Positions 8,032-16,300 of a DNA stretch of 64,000 nt are shown piece after piece. A model generated the notes under the pieces. It made no database searches and was not told where the DNA came from. It saw only the letters and a list, made by a program, of their open reading frames with translations. The number at the start of each line of letters is the position of its first letter. Position 1 is the first letter of the stretch. This DNA comes from Streptomyces nodosus. Its GTDB lineage: Bacteria > Actinomycetota > Actinomycetes > Streptomycetales > Streptomycetaceae. The position numbers and the translations under genes are program-made. The stretch covers positions 5,363,501 to 5,427,500 of the forward strand of contig NZ_CP023747.1 of the NCBI RefSeq assembly GCF_008704995.1, read 5' to 3'.

Positions 8032-8058
8032 TTTATAAGGGCGACAGAGTGCTGTCAA
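8032..8058 (-). promoter_or_regulatory. Putative promoter for the LAETG protein gene
   Basis: Read on the minus strand, TTGACA (8058-8053) is followed after 15 bases by TATAAA (8037-8032), unusually close to the vegetative consensus for this genome. The leader would be about 70 bases. An inverted repeat GTTGC-TGAC-GCAAC (7996-8009) lies in it and could be an operator or an RNA hairpin. Confidence 0.55.
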
Positions 8059-8197
8059 CGTCGATGTCCGGCATGACGGGCGTCTTTACCTGCTCATTAA
8101 CCATCCCCAGGTTTGAACGCCGTCCGGAGGGCCTCGACTCCCCGCCTGCACACTCCGTCAACTCCCCGCGTGCGCAACGCCGTCGGGCGGAGCGGGA

Positions 8198-8605
8198 TCA
8201 GCCCTGCACCGCCGCCGGGTCCATCCACATCACTTCCCAGGTGTGCCCGTCCAGATCGTCGAAGCTACGGCCGTACATGTGGCCGTAGTCGGTGGGCTGC
8301 CGGTCGGAGGTGCCGCCCGCCGCGAGCGCGCGGTCCACCAACTCGTCGACCTTCTCCCGGCTTTCGGCGCTCAGACAGAGCAGCACCTCGCTGGTCCGGG
8401 TGGCGTCCGCGATCTGCTTCGCGGTGAAGTCGGCGTAGCGCTTGTGGCCGAGCAGCATCGCGATGACGGTGTCGCTGATGACGACACAGGCGCAGTCGTC
8501 CGTCGTGAACTGCGGGTTGATCGTGTAGCCCAGCTCCGTGAAGAACCTCTTGGACGCGTCGACATCGGCGACGGGCAGGTTCACGAAGATCATCTGCTGG
8601 TACAT
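8198..8605 (-). CDS. VOC superfamily (glyoxalase/bleomycin resistance-like) protein
   Basis: The 135-residue product is a single vicinal-oxygen-chelate unit of the usual length. It starts MYQQMIFVNLPVADVDASKRFFTELGY, the first beta-alpha-beta module, and ends GRSFDDLDGHTWEVMWMDP, where the second module supplies the conserved Asp-x-x-Gly-His and Glu residues typical of this fold. The substrate cannot be told. I start at the ATG at 8605 because it has CGGAGAG seven bases upstream; the open frame continues 40 codons further without a ribosome site. The N-terminal sequence resembles the extradiol-dioxygenase-like group of VOC proteins rather than true lactoylglutathione lyase. It probably forms its own transcription unit. 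Confidence 0.8.
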   Translation of the reverse strand: MYQQMIFVNLPVADVDASKRFFTELGYTINPQFTTDDCACVVISDTVIAMLLGHKRYADFTAKQIADATRTSEVLLCLSAESREKVDELVDRALAAGGTSDRQPTDYGHMYGRSFDDLDGHTWEVMWMDPAAVQG

Positions 8606-8752
8606 GTGCGGTCTCTCCGGTCTCTTCCGATGGTGTGCGCTCGCTCGGTGCGCGGTCGCTGTGAGGGGTGGACCGCCGGCCGCCGCGGAACTCATCGGTG
8701 GGACGCGAAGGAATGTCCCGTACATCCCCTCCGCCGTCGGCTGTCCGGGGGC

Positions 8753-9982
8753 TCAGCCTCCCAGAGGCATCGCCGCCAGCTCCGCGACGGCCCAGGTGAC
8801 CGGCACGAACACCACCAGCAGCACCCCTGTCCGCAGCAGCGCCGCGGTCCGCAGCACCGAGGCCGGCGCGCCCATCCGGACCAGCGCGGCGGTCGTGTCG
8901 GCGCGCGCCTGCCGCGCCTCCACCGCGGCCGTCGCCAGCGTGGCGAGGGCGCAGCCGCCCATGAGTACCCCGCCCAGCAGGGTCAGGGGCCCGAAGGCGG
9001 GCCGGGCTCCGGTGTACAGCGCCGCCATCGCGTACGCCCCCGAGGCCACCGCGCAGACCACTCCGAGCGGCCTTCCGATCCGCCGCGCCTCCTGCTGGAG
9101 CCCCCGCCCGGCGAGCAGCCGCAGGGCACCGGGACGCACCGCCTGCAGCAGCCAGCCGCACAGGTGCACGAGCGCGGGCCCGGCCAGGGCGAGTCCCAGC
9201 GCGGTCAGCGCCCAGCCCGCCAGCATCTCGGCGGGCCCGGTCGCAAGACCGCCGGGCAGCTGGAGCCCCGGCGGCCGGCTGGAGCGGCTCGCCCGGGTCT
9301 CCACGGCAAGGCCCACGGCGAGCGCGGCCACGCCCCAGGGGAGGCTGCCCGGGGCGGTCCCCGGCGCGGAGACCGGGTCCGCGTCCCTCGAGGTCCGGGC
9401 ATCACGCGGGGCGCCACCGGTCTCGGCGGCGGACGCGCGTCGTCCGGACCGCCGGCCACGCGGCGGCCGTTCGCTCCGGGGCCGCAGGGCGAGCGCGCTC
9501 GCCAGGCAGGCCGTGAGCGGCACCACGGCGAGCAGGGTGAGGACCGCCGGCACCGGCAGGGGCTGGTCGGCGGCGAGGAAGCCCGCTGCCGTCCCGTCGA
9601 ACGGCAGCCCCGTCAGATCGCCCCGCAGATGCAGGAAGACCAGCAGCGCCACCAGCGAACCGAGCACGGTCGACAGCGCCGTGGTCAGCGTGGAGAGGGC
9701 CATCAGCCGGGCCGGGCCGAGCCCGATCGCGGCGAGGCCTGAGCGCGGGCGGGTGCCCGGGTCGGTGCGGGCGACGGCGAGCGAGAGATAGGTCGTGGCG
9801 GCCAGCGGCGGGAGGCACCAGGCCAGGCGGAGCGCGGAGCCGGATGCCGCGGTCGGGTGTCCCAGGGCGTGGCCCAGGATGCAGAGCAGCAGGAAGCCCG
9901 TGCCCGCCGAGGCCGCCGCGACCAGGAGCCGGCGGAGCTGGACCAGGAGGTGGGCCCCGCGGGCTAGACGGAGAGCGAGCAC
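8753..9982 (-). CDS. ABC transporter permease, FtsX/MacB-like
   Basis: The predicted 409-residue membrane protein has eight to nine hydrophobic segments. Two or three lie near the N-terminus (LLVAAASAGTGFLLLCIL and LAWCLPPLAATTYLSLAV), a pair in the middle, a charged loop rich in Arg, Ser and Pro, and four more towards the C-terminus. The layout resembles FtsX-type permeases, but no single motif proves it. The GTG at 9982 overlaps the preceding ATPase gene by 19 bases and has GGAAGG nine bases upstream, so the pair is translationally coupled. Substrate is unknown. Related Streptomyces pairs are often annotated as antimicrobial-peptide or lipoprotein exporters, which is only context. Confidence 0.7.
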   Translation of the reverse strand: MLALRLARGAHLLVQLRRLLVAAASAGTGFLLLCILGHALGHPTAASGSALRLAWCLPPLAATTYLSLAVARTDPGTRPRSGLAAIGLGPARLMALSTLTTALSTVLGSLVALLVFLHLRGDLTGLPFDGTAAGFLAADQPLPVPAVLTLLAVVPLTACLASALALRPRSERPPRGRRSGRRASAAETGGAPRDARTSRDADPVSAPGTAPGSLPWGVAALAVGLAVETRASRSSRPPGLQLPGGLATGPAEMLAGWALTALGLALAGPALVHLCGWLLQAVRPGALRLLAGRGLQQEARRIGRPLGVVCAVASGAYAMAALYTGARPAFGPLTLLGGVLMGGCALATLATAAVEARQARADTTAALVRMGAPASVLRTAALLRTGVLLVVFVPVTWAVAELAAMPLGG

Positions 9983-10701
9983 CGGGCGAGGCCTTCCGCT
10001 TCCATCACCGGGGGCAGCTGAACGGTCTGCACATGCCGCCCGTCCAGCAGGGACACCGTGCGGTCGGCGATGAACGCGGCGTCCGTGGGGTGTGCCGCCA
10101 GGACGACGGTGATGCCGTGCGAGCGGGCCGCCGCGGCCAGCGTGCGCAGCAGCTGGACGCCGTCGGCCTGGTGCAGCGAGGCGGTCGGCTCGTCCGCGAA
10201 GAGCACGGTGGGGCAGGCGGCGAGCGCCCGTGCCACGGCGATCCGCTGTTGTACCGCCCGGGTCAGCCGGTCGGGGCGCTTGCGGGCGCAGCCGCCGATG
10301 TCGAGGCGTTCCAGCCACTCCAGGGCGGCGGTCCTGGCCCGGCGGCGGCCGGTGCCGCGCAGCAGCAGCGGCAGGGCGGTGTTCTCCCAGGCGTTCAGCT
10401 CGGGCAGGAGCAGGGGGGCCGGGTCGATCCAGCCGAACCGGTCGCGGCGCAGCCGCTCCCGGGTGAGCCGGCCCATGGTGTGCACCGGTGTGCTGTTGAA
10501 CCAGACCTCGCCCCGCTGGGCGGGCAGCAGCCCGGCCAGGCACTGGAGGAGGGTCGTCTTGCCGCTGCCGCGCGGGCCGGTGACGGCGAGGATCTCGCCC
10601 TCGCGGACGCCCAGAGAGACACCGCAGAGCGCGGGCGAGCCATTGTGCTGGTAGTGCAGGGCGCGTGCCCAGAGCACGTCGTTGTCCGGCGGGGCCACCA
10701 T
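9964..10701 (-). CDS. ABC transporter ATP-binding protein with degenerate signature motif
   Basis: The 245-residue protein is an ABC ATPase of the LolD/MacB size class and precedes the overlapping permease gene. Walker A is intact (GPRGSGKTTLLQ) and Walker B is present (TVLFADEPTASL). The signature normally read LSGGQQQR is LTRAVQQR here, and the Q-loop segment reads FGWIDPAPLLLP with Asp where Gln is expected. The switch region reads VLAAHPTD. These changes suggest impaired or asymmetric hydrolysis. I start at the ATG at 10701, preceded by GAGGTG at six bases; a GTG at 10710 is possible. The upstream stretch to 10885 holds no gene. Confidence 0.75.
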   Translation of the reverse strand: MVAPPDNDVLWARALHYQHNGSPALCGVSLGVREGEILAVTGPRGSGKTTLLQCLAGLLPAQRGEVWFNSTPVHTMGRLTRERLRRDRFGWIDPAPLLLPELNAWENTALPLLLRGTGRRRARTAALEWLERLDIGGCARKRPDRLTRAVQQRIAVARALAACPTVLFADEPTASLHQADGVQLLRTLAAAARSHGITVVLAAHPTDAAFIADRTVSLLDGRHVQTVQLPPVMEAEGLARCSLSV

Positions 10702-10885
10702 GGCGTACACCTCGGTTCGGATCCGTGGTCCCGTGCCGATTCCCGTCCGGGGAAACCCGTTCGGGGGAACGAGGGCAGGGGAGATCGGTCACCTCGCACG
10801 CTAGGCAGCCGGTGCTCCGAGCCCGGGAAGGCGACGGCCCCGGGCCGCCGTTTCTCACTTGAACGGGCGACACGGGGCCGTTGTT

Positions 10886-10905
10886 GATCATCCAGAAGGA
10901 TGATC
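10886..10905. terminator. Terminator after the class III aminotransferase gene
   Basis: GATCATCC (10886-10893) pairs perfectly with GGATGATC (10898-10905) around an AGAA loop. On the minus strand it follows the aminotransferase stop by 15 bases. Confidence 0.65.
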
Positions 10906-10920
10906 GGGGCCTCGGAGGGC

Positions 10921-12303
10921 TCAGAGCTTGGTCCACGCCTCCGTGAGCGTGGCACGCAGGATCTGCTCGATCTCGTCGAAGGTCCGCTGGTCGGAGATCA
11001 GCGGCGGGGCGAGCTGGATGACCGGGTCACCGCGGTCGTCGGCACGGCAGTACAGGCCGTTGTCGAACAGGGCCTTGGAGAGGAAGCCGTACAGGACGCG
11101 CTCGGTCTCCTCGTCGTTGAAGGACTCCTTGGTCGCCTTGTCCTTGACCAGCTCGATGCCGTAGAAGTAGCCGTTGCCGCGGACGTCGCCGACGATCGGC
11201 AGGTCGTGCAGCTTCTGCAGCGTCGACAGGAACGCGCCCTCGTTGTCCAGCACATGCTGGTTGAGGTTCTCGCGCTCGAACAGGTCGAGGTTGGCGAGGC
11301 CCACGGCCGCGGAGACCGGGTGGCCGCCGAAGGTGTAGCCGTGCAGGAAGGTGTTGTCGCCCTTGTAGAACGGCTCGGCCAGCCGGTCGGAGACGATGCA
11401 GGCGCCGATCGGGGAGTAGCCCGAGGTCATGCCCTTGGCGCAGGTGATCATGTCCGGGACGTAGCCGAACTTGTCGCAGGCGAAGGTGGTGCCGAGCCGG
11501 CCGAAGGCACAGATGACCTCGTCCGACACCAGCAGCACGTCGTACTGGTCGCAGATCTCACGCACCCGCTGGAAGTAGCCGGGCGGGGGCGGGAAGCAGC
11601 CGCCGGCGTTCTGCACCGGCTCCAGGAAGACCGCGGCCACCGTGTCCGGGCCCTCGAAGAGGATCTGCTGCTCGATCTGGTCGGCGGCCCAGCGGCCGAA
11701 GGCCTCCGGGTCGTCGCCGAAGAGCGGCGCGCGGTAGATGTTGGTGTTGGGCACCTTGTGCGCACCCGGGACCAGCGGCTCGAAGGGGGCCTTCAGGCCC
11801 GGCAGGCCGGTGATGGACAGCGCGCCCTGCGGGGTGCCGTGGTAGGCGACCGCACGCGATATGACCTTGTACTTGGTGGGCTTGCCGACCAGCTTGAAGT
11901 ACTGCTTGGCGAGCTTCCAGGCGGTCTCGACCGCCTCGCCGCCGCCGGTGGTGAAGAAGACCTTGTTGAGGTCGCCGGGGGCCTCGTGGGCGAGTCGCTC
12001 CGCGAGCTCGACGGCCTTCGGGTGGGCGTAGGACCACACCGGGAAGAACGCCAGCTCCTGCGCCTGCTTGAGCGCCGTCTCCGCCAGCTCGGTGCGGCCG
12101 TGGCCCGCCTGGACCACGAAGAGGCCAGCGAGACCGTCGAGGTAGCGCTTGCCCTTGTCGTCGTAGATGTAGGTGCCCTCACCCCGGACGATGGTGGGGA
12201 CGGGAGCGTTCTCGTACGAGGACATGCGGGTGAAGTGCATCCACAGGTGGTCGTACGCGGTCTTGCTGAGGTCCTTGGTACTCACGGCTATCGGGTTCCC
12301 CAC
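10921..12303 (-). CDS. Class III PLP aminotransferase, putrescine/omega-amino acid:pyruvate type
   Basis: This 460-residue enzyme belongs to the class III omega-transaminases. The PLP lysine is in ITCAKGMTSGY (Lys290), the preceding Asp in LLVSDEVICAFGRLG, and the phosphate-cup region in FFTTGGGEAVETAWKLAK. The N-terminal KTAYDHLWMHFTRMSSY is characteristic of the putrescine/beta-alanine/taurine-pyruvate transaminase group rather than classical GabT. With the adjacent aminobutyraldehyde-type dehydrogenase and polyamine-binding protein, its likely job is deaminating putrescine or a glutamylated derivative with pyruvate. The frame starts at GTG 12303, 16 bases inside the regulator gene; a GTG at 12285, with GGGGAA ten bases upstream, is a reasonable alternative. 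It forms a two-gene unit with the AsnC-type regulator. Confidence 0.82.
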   Translation of the reverse strand: MGNPIAVSTKDLSKTAYDHLWMHFTRMSSYENAPVPTIVRGEGTYIYDDKGKRYLDGLAGLFVVQAGHGRTELAETALKQAQELAFFPVWSYAHPKAVELAERLAHEAPGDLNKVFFTTGGGEAVETAWKLAKQYFKLVGKPTKYKVISRAVAYHGTPQGALSITGLPGLKAPFEPLVPGAHKVPNTNIYRAPLFGDDPEAFGRWAADQIEQQILFEGPDTVAAVFLEPVQNAGGCFPPPPGYFQRVREICDQYDVLLVSDEVICAFGRLGTTFACDKFGYVPDMITCAKGMTSGYSPIGACIVSDRLAEPFYKGDNTFLHGYTFGGHPVSAAVGLANLDLFERENLNQHVLDNEGAFLSTLQKLHDLPIVGDVRGNGYFYGIELVKDKATKESFNDEETERVLYGFLSKALFDNGLYCRADDRGDPVIQLAPPLISDQRTFDEIEQILRATLTEAWTKL

Positions 12304-12803
12304 ATATAGGTCTGCTTCTTGAGCTTGAGGTAGACGAAGCTCTCGGTGGAGCGCACTCCGGGGATGGACCGGATGCGTTTGCTGATGACGTTCAGCAGGT
12401 GGTCGTCGTCCTCACAGACGATCTCCACCATGAGGTCGAACGAGCCTGCGGTCATCACCACGTACTCGCACTCGGACATGGCCGCCAGCGCGTCGGCGAC
12501 GGACTCCGTGTCGCCCTCGACGTTGATCCCGACCATCGCCTGCCGGCGGAATCCCACGGTGAGCGGGTCCGTGACGGCGACGATCTGCATCACGCCCTGG
12601 TCGAGCAGCTTCTGGACGCGCTGGCGCACGGCCGCCTCGGAGAGGCCGACGGCCTTGCCGATCGCGGCGTACGGCCGGCGGCCGTCCTCCTGGAGCTGTT
12701 CGACGATGGCGAGGGAGACGGCGTCCAGGGTGGGACCGCCGTTCCTGGACTCCCGGGAGTCCCTCTGGTCTGCGCTTCGACTGGCCACAACCTCACTCTG
12801 CAC
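12288..12803 (-). CDS. Lrp/AsnC-family transcriptional regulator of the polyamine genes
   Basis: A 171-residue regulator with an N-terminal winged helix-turn-helix (LDAVSLAIVEQLQEDGRRPYAAIGKAVGLSEAAVRQRVQKLLDQG) and a C-terminal RAM ligand-binding domain (AMVGINVEGD to VYLKLKKQTYMWG). It overlaps the aminotransferase gene and diverges from an aldehyde dehydrogenase gene, so it probably controls both. From memory, the S. coelicolor protein at this place (SCO5656, EpuRI) represses polyamine-utilisation genes; I cannot check this here. The start is uncertain. The longest frame begins with TTG at 12824, the GTG at 12803 is chosen here, and a GTG at 12788 is possible. None has a clear ribosome site. 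Confidence 0.82.
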   Translation of the reverse strand: MQSEVVASRSADQRDSRESRNGGPTLDAVSLAIVEQLQEDGRRPYAAIGKAVGLSEAAVRQRVQKLLDQGVMQIVAVTDPLTVGFRRQAMVGINVEGDTESVADALAAMSECEYVVMTAGSFDLMVEIVCEDDDHLLNVISKRIRSIPGVRSTESFVYLKLKKQTYMWGTR

Positions 12804-12898
12804 GACGTCTCGATGGTTTTGCAAGGCTGAAGCGATGAAATTCGTTGTTTGAGCAAGTCATGTCTTCGGATTTCGCAGATCTGATGCGATCGGGGCTG

Positions 12899-12928
12899 TT
12901 GAAAACGTCGGGCCACCCACTAGGGTGG
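12899..12928 (+). promoter_or_regulatory. Promoter of the aldehyde dehydrogenase gene with overlapping operator-like palindrome
   Basis: TTGAAA (12899-12904) and TAGGGT (12921-12926) are separated by 16 bases, a good vegetative-type promoter for this genome, about 40 bases before the GTG at 12969. A perfect inverted repeat CCACCC-ACTA-GGGTGG (12913-12928) covers the -10 box. A repressor bound there would block RNA polymerase; the divergent AsnC-type regulator is the obvious candidate. Confidence 0.55.
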
Positions 12929-12968
12929 GTTGCTCAGCTATGGCACACCCGAACTTGGAGGGCCGGCA

Positions 12969-14408
12969 GTGAGCACCGAGCTGCGTCGTCTGCGCAACTA
13001 CATCGACGGCGAATTCCGTGACGCGGCCGACGGGCGGACCACCGAGGTGGTCAATCCCGCGACCGGCGAGGCGTACGCCACCGCGCCGCTGTCCGGGCAG
13101 TCGGACGTGGACGCCGCGATGGCGGCGGCCGCGGCGGCGTTCCCCGCGTGGCGCGACACCACACCCGCAGAGCGGCAGCGGGCCCTTCTCAAGATCGCTG
13201 ACGCGTTCGAGGAGCGCGCCGAGGACCTGATCGCGGCCGAGGTCGAGAACACCGGCAAGCCGACCGGGCTGACCCGGTCGGAGGAGATCCCGCCGATGGT
13301 CGACCAGATCCGCTTCTTCGCGGGCGCGGCGCGCATGCTGGAGGGCCGCTCGGCCGGCGAGTACATGGAGGGGATGACCTCGATCATCCGCCGTGAGCCG
13401 GTCGGCGTCTGCGCGCAGGTCGCGCCGTGGAACTACCCGATGATGATGGCCGTCTGGAAGTTCGCCCCGGCGATCGCCGCGGGCAACACGGTCGTTCTCA
13501 AGCCGTCGGACACCACCCCGGCGTCCACGGTCCTGATGGCCGAGATCCTCGGCTCCATCCTGCCCAAGGGCGTCTTCAACGTCGTCACCGGCGACCGCGA
13601 GACGGGCCGGATGATGGTGGAGCACCCGACCCCGGCGATGGCCTCCATCACCGGATCGGTGCGGGCCGGTATGCAGGTCGCCGCGTCCGCGGCCAAGGAC
13701 GTCAAGCGCGTCCACCTGGAGCTGGGCGGCAAGGCGCCGGTCGTCGTGTTCGAGGACACCGACATCGCCAAGGCCGTCGAGGACATCTCGGTGGCGGGCT
13801 TCTTCAACGCGGGCCAGGACTGCACCGCCGCCACCCGGGTTCTCGTCCAGCATTCCATCCACGACGAGTTCGTGGCCGCGCTGGCCAAGGCCGCCGCGGA
13901 GACCAAGACCGGTCAGCCGGACGACGAGGACGTGCTCTACGGGCCCCTCAACAACTCCAACCAGCTGGCGCAGGTCTCCGGCTTCATCGAGCGCCTGCCG
14001 GCGCACGCCAAGGTCGAGGCCGGCGGCCACCGGGTCGGCGACAAGGGCTACTTCTACGCCCCGACCGTCGTCTCGGGCCTCAACCAGGACGACGAGATCA
14101 TCCAGAAGGAGGTCTTCGGCCCGGTCATCACCGTCCAGTCCTTCACGGACGAGGAGCAGGCCGTCGAGTGGGCGAACGGCGTGGAGTACGCCCTCGCCTC
14201 CTCGGTGTGGACGAAGGACCACTCCCGGGCGATGCGCCTGTCCAAGGCCCTCGACTTCGGCTGTGTGTGGATCAACACCCACATCCCGCTGGTCGCCGAG
14301 ATGCCGCACGGCGGCTTCAAGAAGTCCGGTTACGGCAAGGACCTGTCGGCCTACGGCTTCGACGACTACACGCGCATCAAGCACGTGATGACGTCGCTGG
14401 ACGCGTAG
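12969..14408 (+). CDS. Aldehyde dehydrogenase, gamma-aminobutyraldehyde type
   Basis: The 479-residue NAD(P)-dependent enzyme is of normal family length. The catalytic cysteine lies in FFNAGQDCTAATR (Cys285) and the general base in LELGGKAPVV (Glu251); the cofactor motif APWNYPMMMAVWKFAPAIAAGN is intact. QDCTAATR together with the C-terminal HGGFKKSGYGKDLSAYGFDDYTRIKHV is typical of 4-aminobutyraldehyde/gamma-glutamyl-aminobutyraldehyde dehydrogenases (PatD/PuuC group), which fits the polyamine neighbours. The GTG at 12969 is chosen because TTGGAGGG precedes it by six bases; the frame runs 13 codons further upstream. A paralogue with the same motifs lies at 25598-27151. A strong 22-bp hairpin follows the stop. 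Confidence 0.88.
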   Translation: MSTELRRLRNYIDGEFRDAADGRTTEVVNPATGEAYATAPLSGQSDVDAAMAAAAAAFPAWRDTTPAERQRALLKIADAFEERAEDLIAAEVENTGKPTGLTRSEEIPPMVDQIRFFAGAARMLEGRSAGEYMEGMTSIIRREPVGVCAQVAPWNYPMMMAVWKFAPAIAAGNTVVLKPSDTTPASTVLMAEILGSILPKGVFNVVTGDRETGRMMVEHPTPAMASITGSVRAGMQVAASAAKDVKRVHLELGGKAPVVVFEDTDIAKAVEDISVAGFFNAGQDCTAATRVLVQHSIHDEFVAALAKAAAETKTGQPDDEDVLYGPLNNSNQLAQVSGFIERLPAHAKVEAGGHRVGDKGYFYAPTVVSGLNQDDEIIQKEVFGPVITVQSFTDEEQAVEWANGVEYALASSVWTKDHSRAMRLSKALDFGCVWINTHIPLVAEMPHGGFKKSGYGKDLSAYGFDDYTRIKHVMTSLDA

Positions 14409-14421
14409 GCACGGACGCCGA

Positions 14422-14468
14422 ACGGCGCGGCCCCGGGCGGGAGATGCTCCCGCCCGGGGCCGCGCCGT
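14422..14468. terminator. Very stable hairpin terminator after the aldehyde dehydrogenase gene
   Basis: A perfect 22-bp stem pairs 14422-14443 with 14447-14468, leaving a 3-base loop. It starts 14 bases after the aldehyde dehydrogenase stop and is the longest perfect stem seen in the window. Confidence 0.85.
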
Positions 14469-14592
14469 GTCGTGGTCGCCGTACCGTCGCGACGCCGTGC
14501 CGGGCGACGGTCGACAAGGTGTCGGCTTCTGACGGGGCCGCTCGACGCGGCGTCGATTGTCCCCCGGAGGGCCGCGGCGGCATGCTTCCGGG

Positions 14593-15780
14593 GTGCATCG
14601 GACACCTGACATGCTCGCGCCTTCCCGACGGTCCCTGCTTGCCCTCGGCGGGAGCGCGCTGCTCGGCGCGCTCGCCGGCTGTGGCGTGCCCGCCGCCTAT
14701 GTGGCACCCGGCGACCGTGCCGATATCGATCGGTCCGCCCGGGACAAGAAGCTGACCTGGGCGAACTGGCCCCTCTATATCGACACGGACGACAAGAACC
14801 CGAACCGGCGGCCGACCCTCGAGGCCTTCGAGCAGCAGACCGGGATCGCGGTCGACTATGTCGAGGAGATCAACGACAACGACGAGTTCTTCGGCAAGAT
14901 CAGCCCGTCCCTGCTCAACCACCAGCAGACCGGCCGCGATCTGATCGTGATCAGCGACTGGATGTGCGCGCGGTTCGTACGCCTGGGCTGGGTGCAGGAG
15001 ATGGACCGGGCCGCACAGCCCCGGGTGGCGCGCCAGCTCGACCCGCTGCTGCGCTCGCCCGCCTTCGACCCGGGACGGAAGTTCTCGGTGCCCTACCAGT
15101 CCGGCATCACCGGTATCGCCTACGACCGCCGCAGGCTCGGCCGGGAGATCCGTCAGGTCTCCGATCTGTGGGCGAGCGACCTCAAGGGCCGGGTCAGCCT
15201 GCTGTCCGGCCTGGACGAGGCGTTCGCCCTGCTGATGCAGGCCGACGGAGTGGACATCACCCGGTGGAAGGCGGACGACTTCCACCGGATCTGCGAGCAG
15301 GTGGAGCGCCGTGTGCACAGCGGTCAGATACGCCGGTTCACCGGCAACGACTACACCAAGGACCTGGTCAGCGGCGATGTGCTGGCCTGCCAGGCGTACT
15401 CGGGCGATGTGATCCAGCTCCAGGCCGACAACCCGGACATCCGCTTCGTGGTCCCGGAGGAGGGCGCGGAGCTCTGGGCGGACTCGCTGATGATTCCCGA
15501 CCAGGCCCGCCACAAGGCGAATGCGGAGCGGCTGGTCGACTACTACTACGAGCCCGAGGTCGCCGCGGAGCTGGCCGCCTGGGTGAACTATGTCTGTCCC
15601 GTCCCGGCCGCCCAGGACGTCCTGGCCTCGTCCAAGGACGAGGACACCGCCGCCCTGGCCGAGAACCCGCTGATCTTCCCGGACGCGACGATGCGCAGGC
15701 GTCTGGCGATCGCCCGGGACATCACCGCCGACGAGCGGATGGAGTTCGCCAAACGGTGGAACGGGATCGTCGGTCTGTGA
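14593..15780 (+). CDS. Polyamine-binding lipoprotein (PotD-like), orphan copy
   Basis: The predicted 395-residue protein is an extracellular binding protein of the spermidine/putrescine family. SRRSLLALGG is a twin-arginine export motif and LAGC a lipobox, so it is probably exported folded and lipid-anchored. The mature domain contains LTWANWPLYIDTDD, YVEEINDNDEFFGKI and FTGNDYTKDLVSGD, all closely matched in the second binding protein at 27204-28451. Unlike that one it has no permease or ATPase genes beside it, so it may share the PotA/B/C-like transporter encoded further on or act as a sensor. The start is uncertain: GTG 14593 is used, ATG 14611 is the alternative, and neither has a good ribosome site. 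Confidence 0.82.
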   Translation: MHRTPDMLAPSRRSLLALGGSALLGALAGCGVPAAYVAPGDRADIDRSARDKKLTWANWPLYIDTDDKNPNRRPTLEAFEQQTGIAVDYVEEINDNDEFFGKISPSLLNHQQTGRDLIVISDWMCARFVRLGWVQEMDRAAQPRVARQLDPLLRSPAFDPGRKFSVPYQSGITGIAYDRRRLGREIRQVSDLWASDLKGRVSLLSGLDEAFALLMQADGVDITRWKADDFHRICEQVERRVHSGQIRRFTGNDYTKDLVSGDVLACQAYSGDVIQLQADNPDIRFVVPEEGAELWADSLMIPDQARHKANAERLVDYYYEPEVAAELAAWVNYVCPVPAAQDVLASSKDEDTAALAENPLIFPDATMRRRLAIARDITADERMEFAKRWNGIVGL

Positions 15781-15883
15781 CGAGCGCGCCGACCGCCTCC
15801 GCCACCCCGCGTTCCGACGAAGTGTCCGCCGGGCGGGGCCTGTGGCCGACACAGTGTCGCAGGCCCGGGGAGCCGGGTCTGGT

Positions 15884-15889
15884 TAGGGT
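15884..15889 (+). promoter_or_regulatory. -10 box of a probably leaderless promoter for the cupin gene
   Basis: TAGGGT ends six bases before the A of the cupin ATG at 15896, so transcription would begin at or beside the start codon. No Shine-Dalgarno is present in the short interval. No clear -35 box is seen. Confidence 0.45.
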
Positions 15890-15895
15890 CGCGCC

Positions 15896-16240
15896 ATGAC
15901 CCACAGCTTCGTAGTCAGCATTCCCGGGGCCGAGCTCGAACCCGAGCCGCTCGACCCCGCGCAGATCGTCTCCGGCGCTCCGGAGGTGACCGGCAAGGTG
16001 ATCTGGGAGTCCGAGGACGGACGGCAGGTGCGGGGCATCTGGCAGATCACACCCGGGGTGGTGACCGACACCGAGGCGGACGAACTGTTCGTGGTGCTCA
16101 CGGGTTCCGCGACGATCGAGGTCGAGGGCGGCCCGACCCTGGAGGTGCGGCCGGGTGACATGGCGGTGTTGCGCGAGGGCGACCGCACGACGTGGACGGT
16201 GCACGAGACGCTCCGCAAGGCGTACGCGATCAACCTCTGA
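15896..16240 (+). CDS. Small cupin-domain protein
   Basis: The 114-residue product is a single cupin barrel of the EutQ/ureidoglycine-hydrolase-like type (DUF861). The order is GKVIWESEDGRQVRGIWQITPGVV, then TEADELFVVLTGSATIEVEG for the first cupin motif, VRPGDMAVLREGDRTTWTVHETLRKAYAI for the second. The first motif lacks the usual His-x-His pair, since the segment reads DTEADELFVVL. Metal binding may therefore be weak or use other residues. Function is unknown; these small cupins often bind small amines or act as regulators, but nothing here shows that. The ATG at 15896 lies immediately after a -10 box, suggesting a leaderless transcript. Confidence 0.8.
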   Translation: MTHSFVVSIPGAELEPEPLDPAQIVSGAPEVTGKVIWESEDGRQVRGIWQITPGVVTDTEADELFVVLTGSATIEVEGGPTLEVRPGDMAVLREGDRTTWTVHETLRKAYAINL

Positions 16241-16259
16241 GCGCCGTCCCGCGGGGGAC

Positions 16260-16295
16260 GGGGCCCTCGCCGGAGTGTGTCCCGGTGAGGGCCCC
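16260..16295. terminator. Bidirectional terminator between cupin and zinc-ribbon genes
   Basis: A 14-bp stem (16260-16273 with 16282-16295, one G-T wobble) with an 8-base loop lies between two convergent genes, five bases before the zinc-ribbon gene's stop. Confidence 0.75.
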
Positions 16296-16300
16296 GGCGG

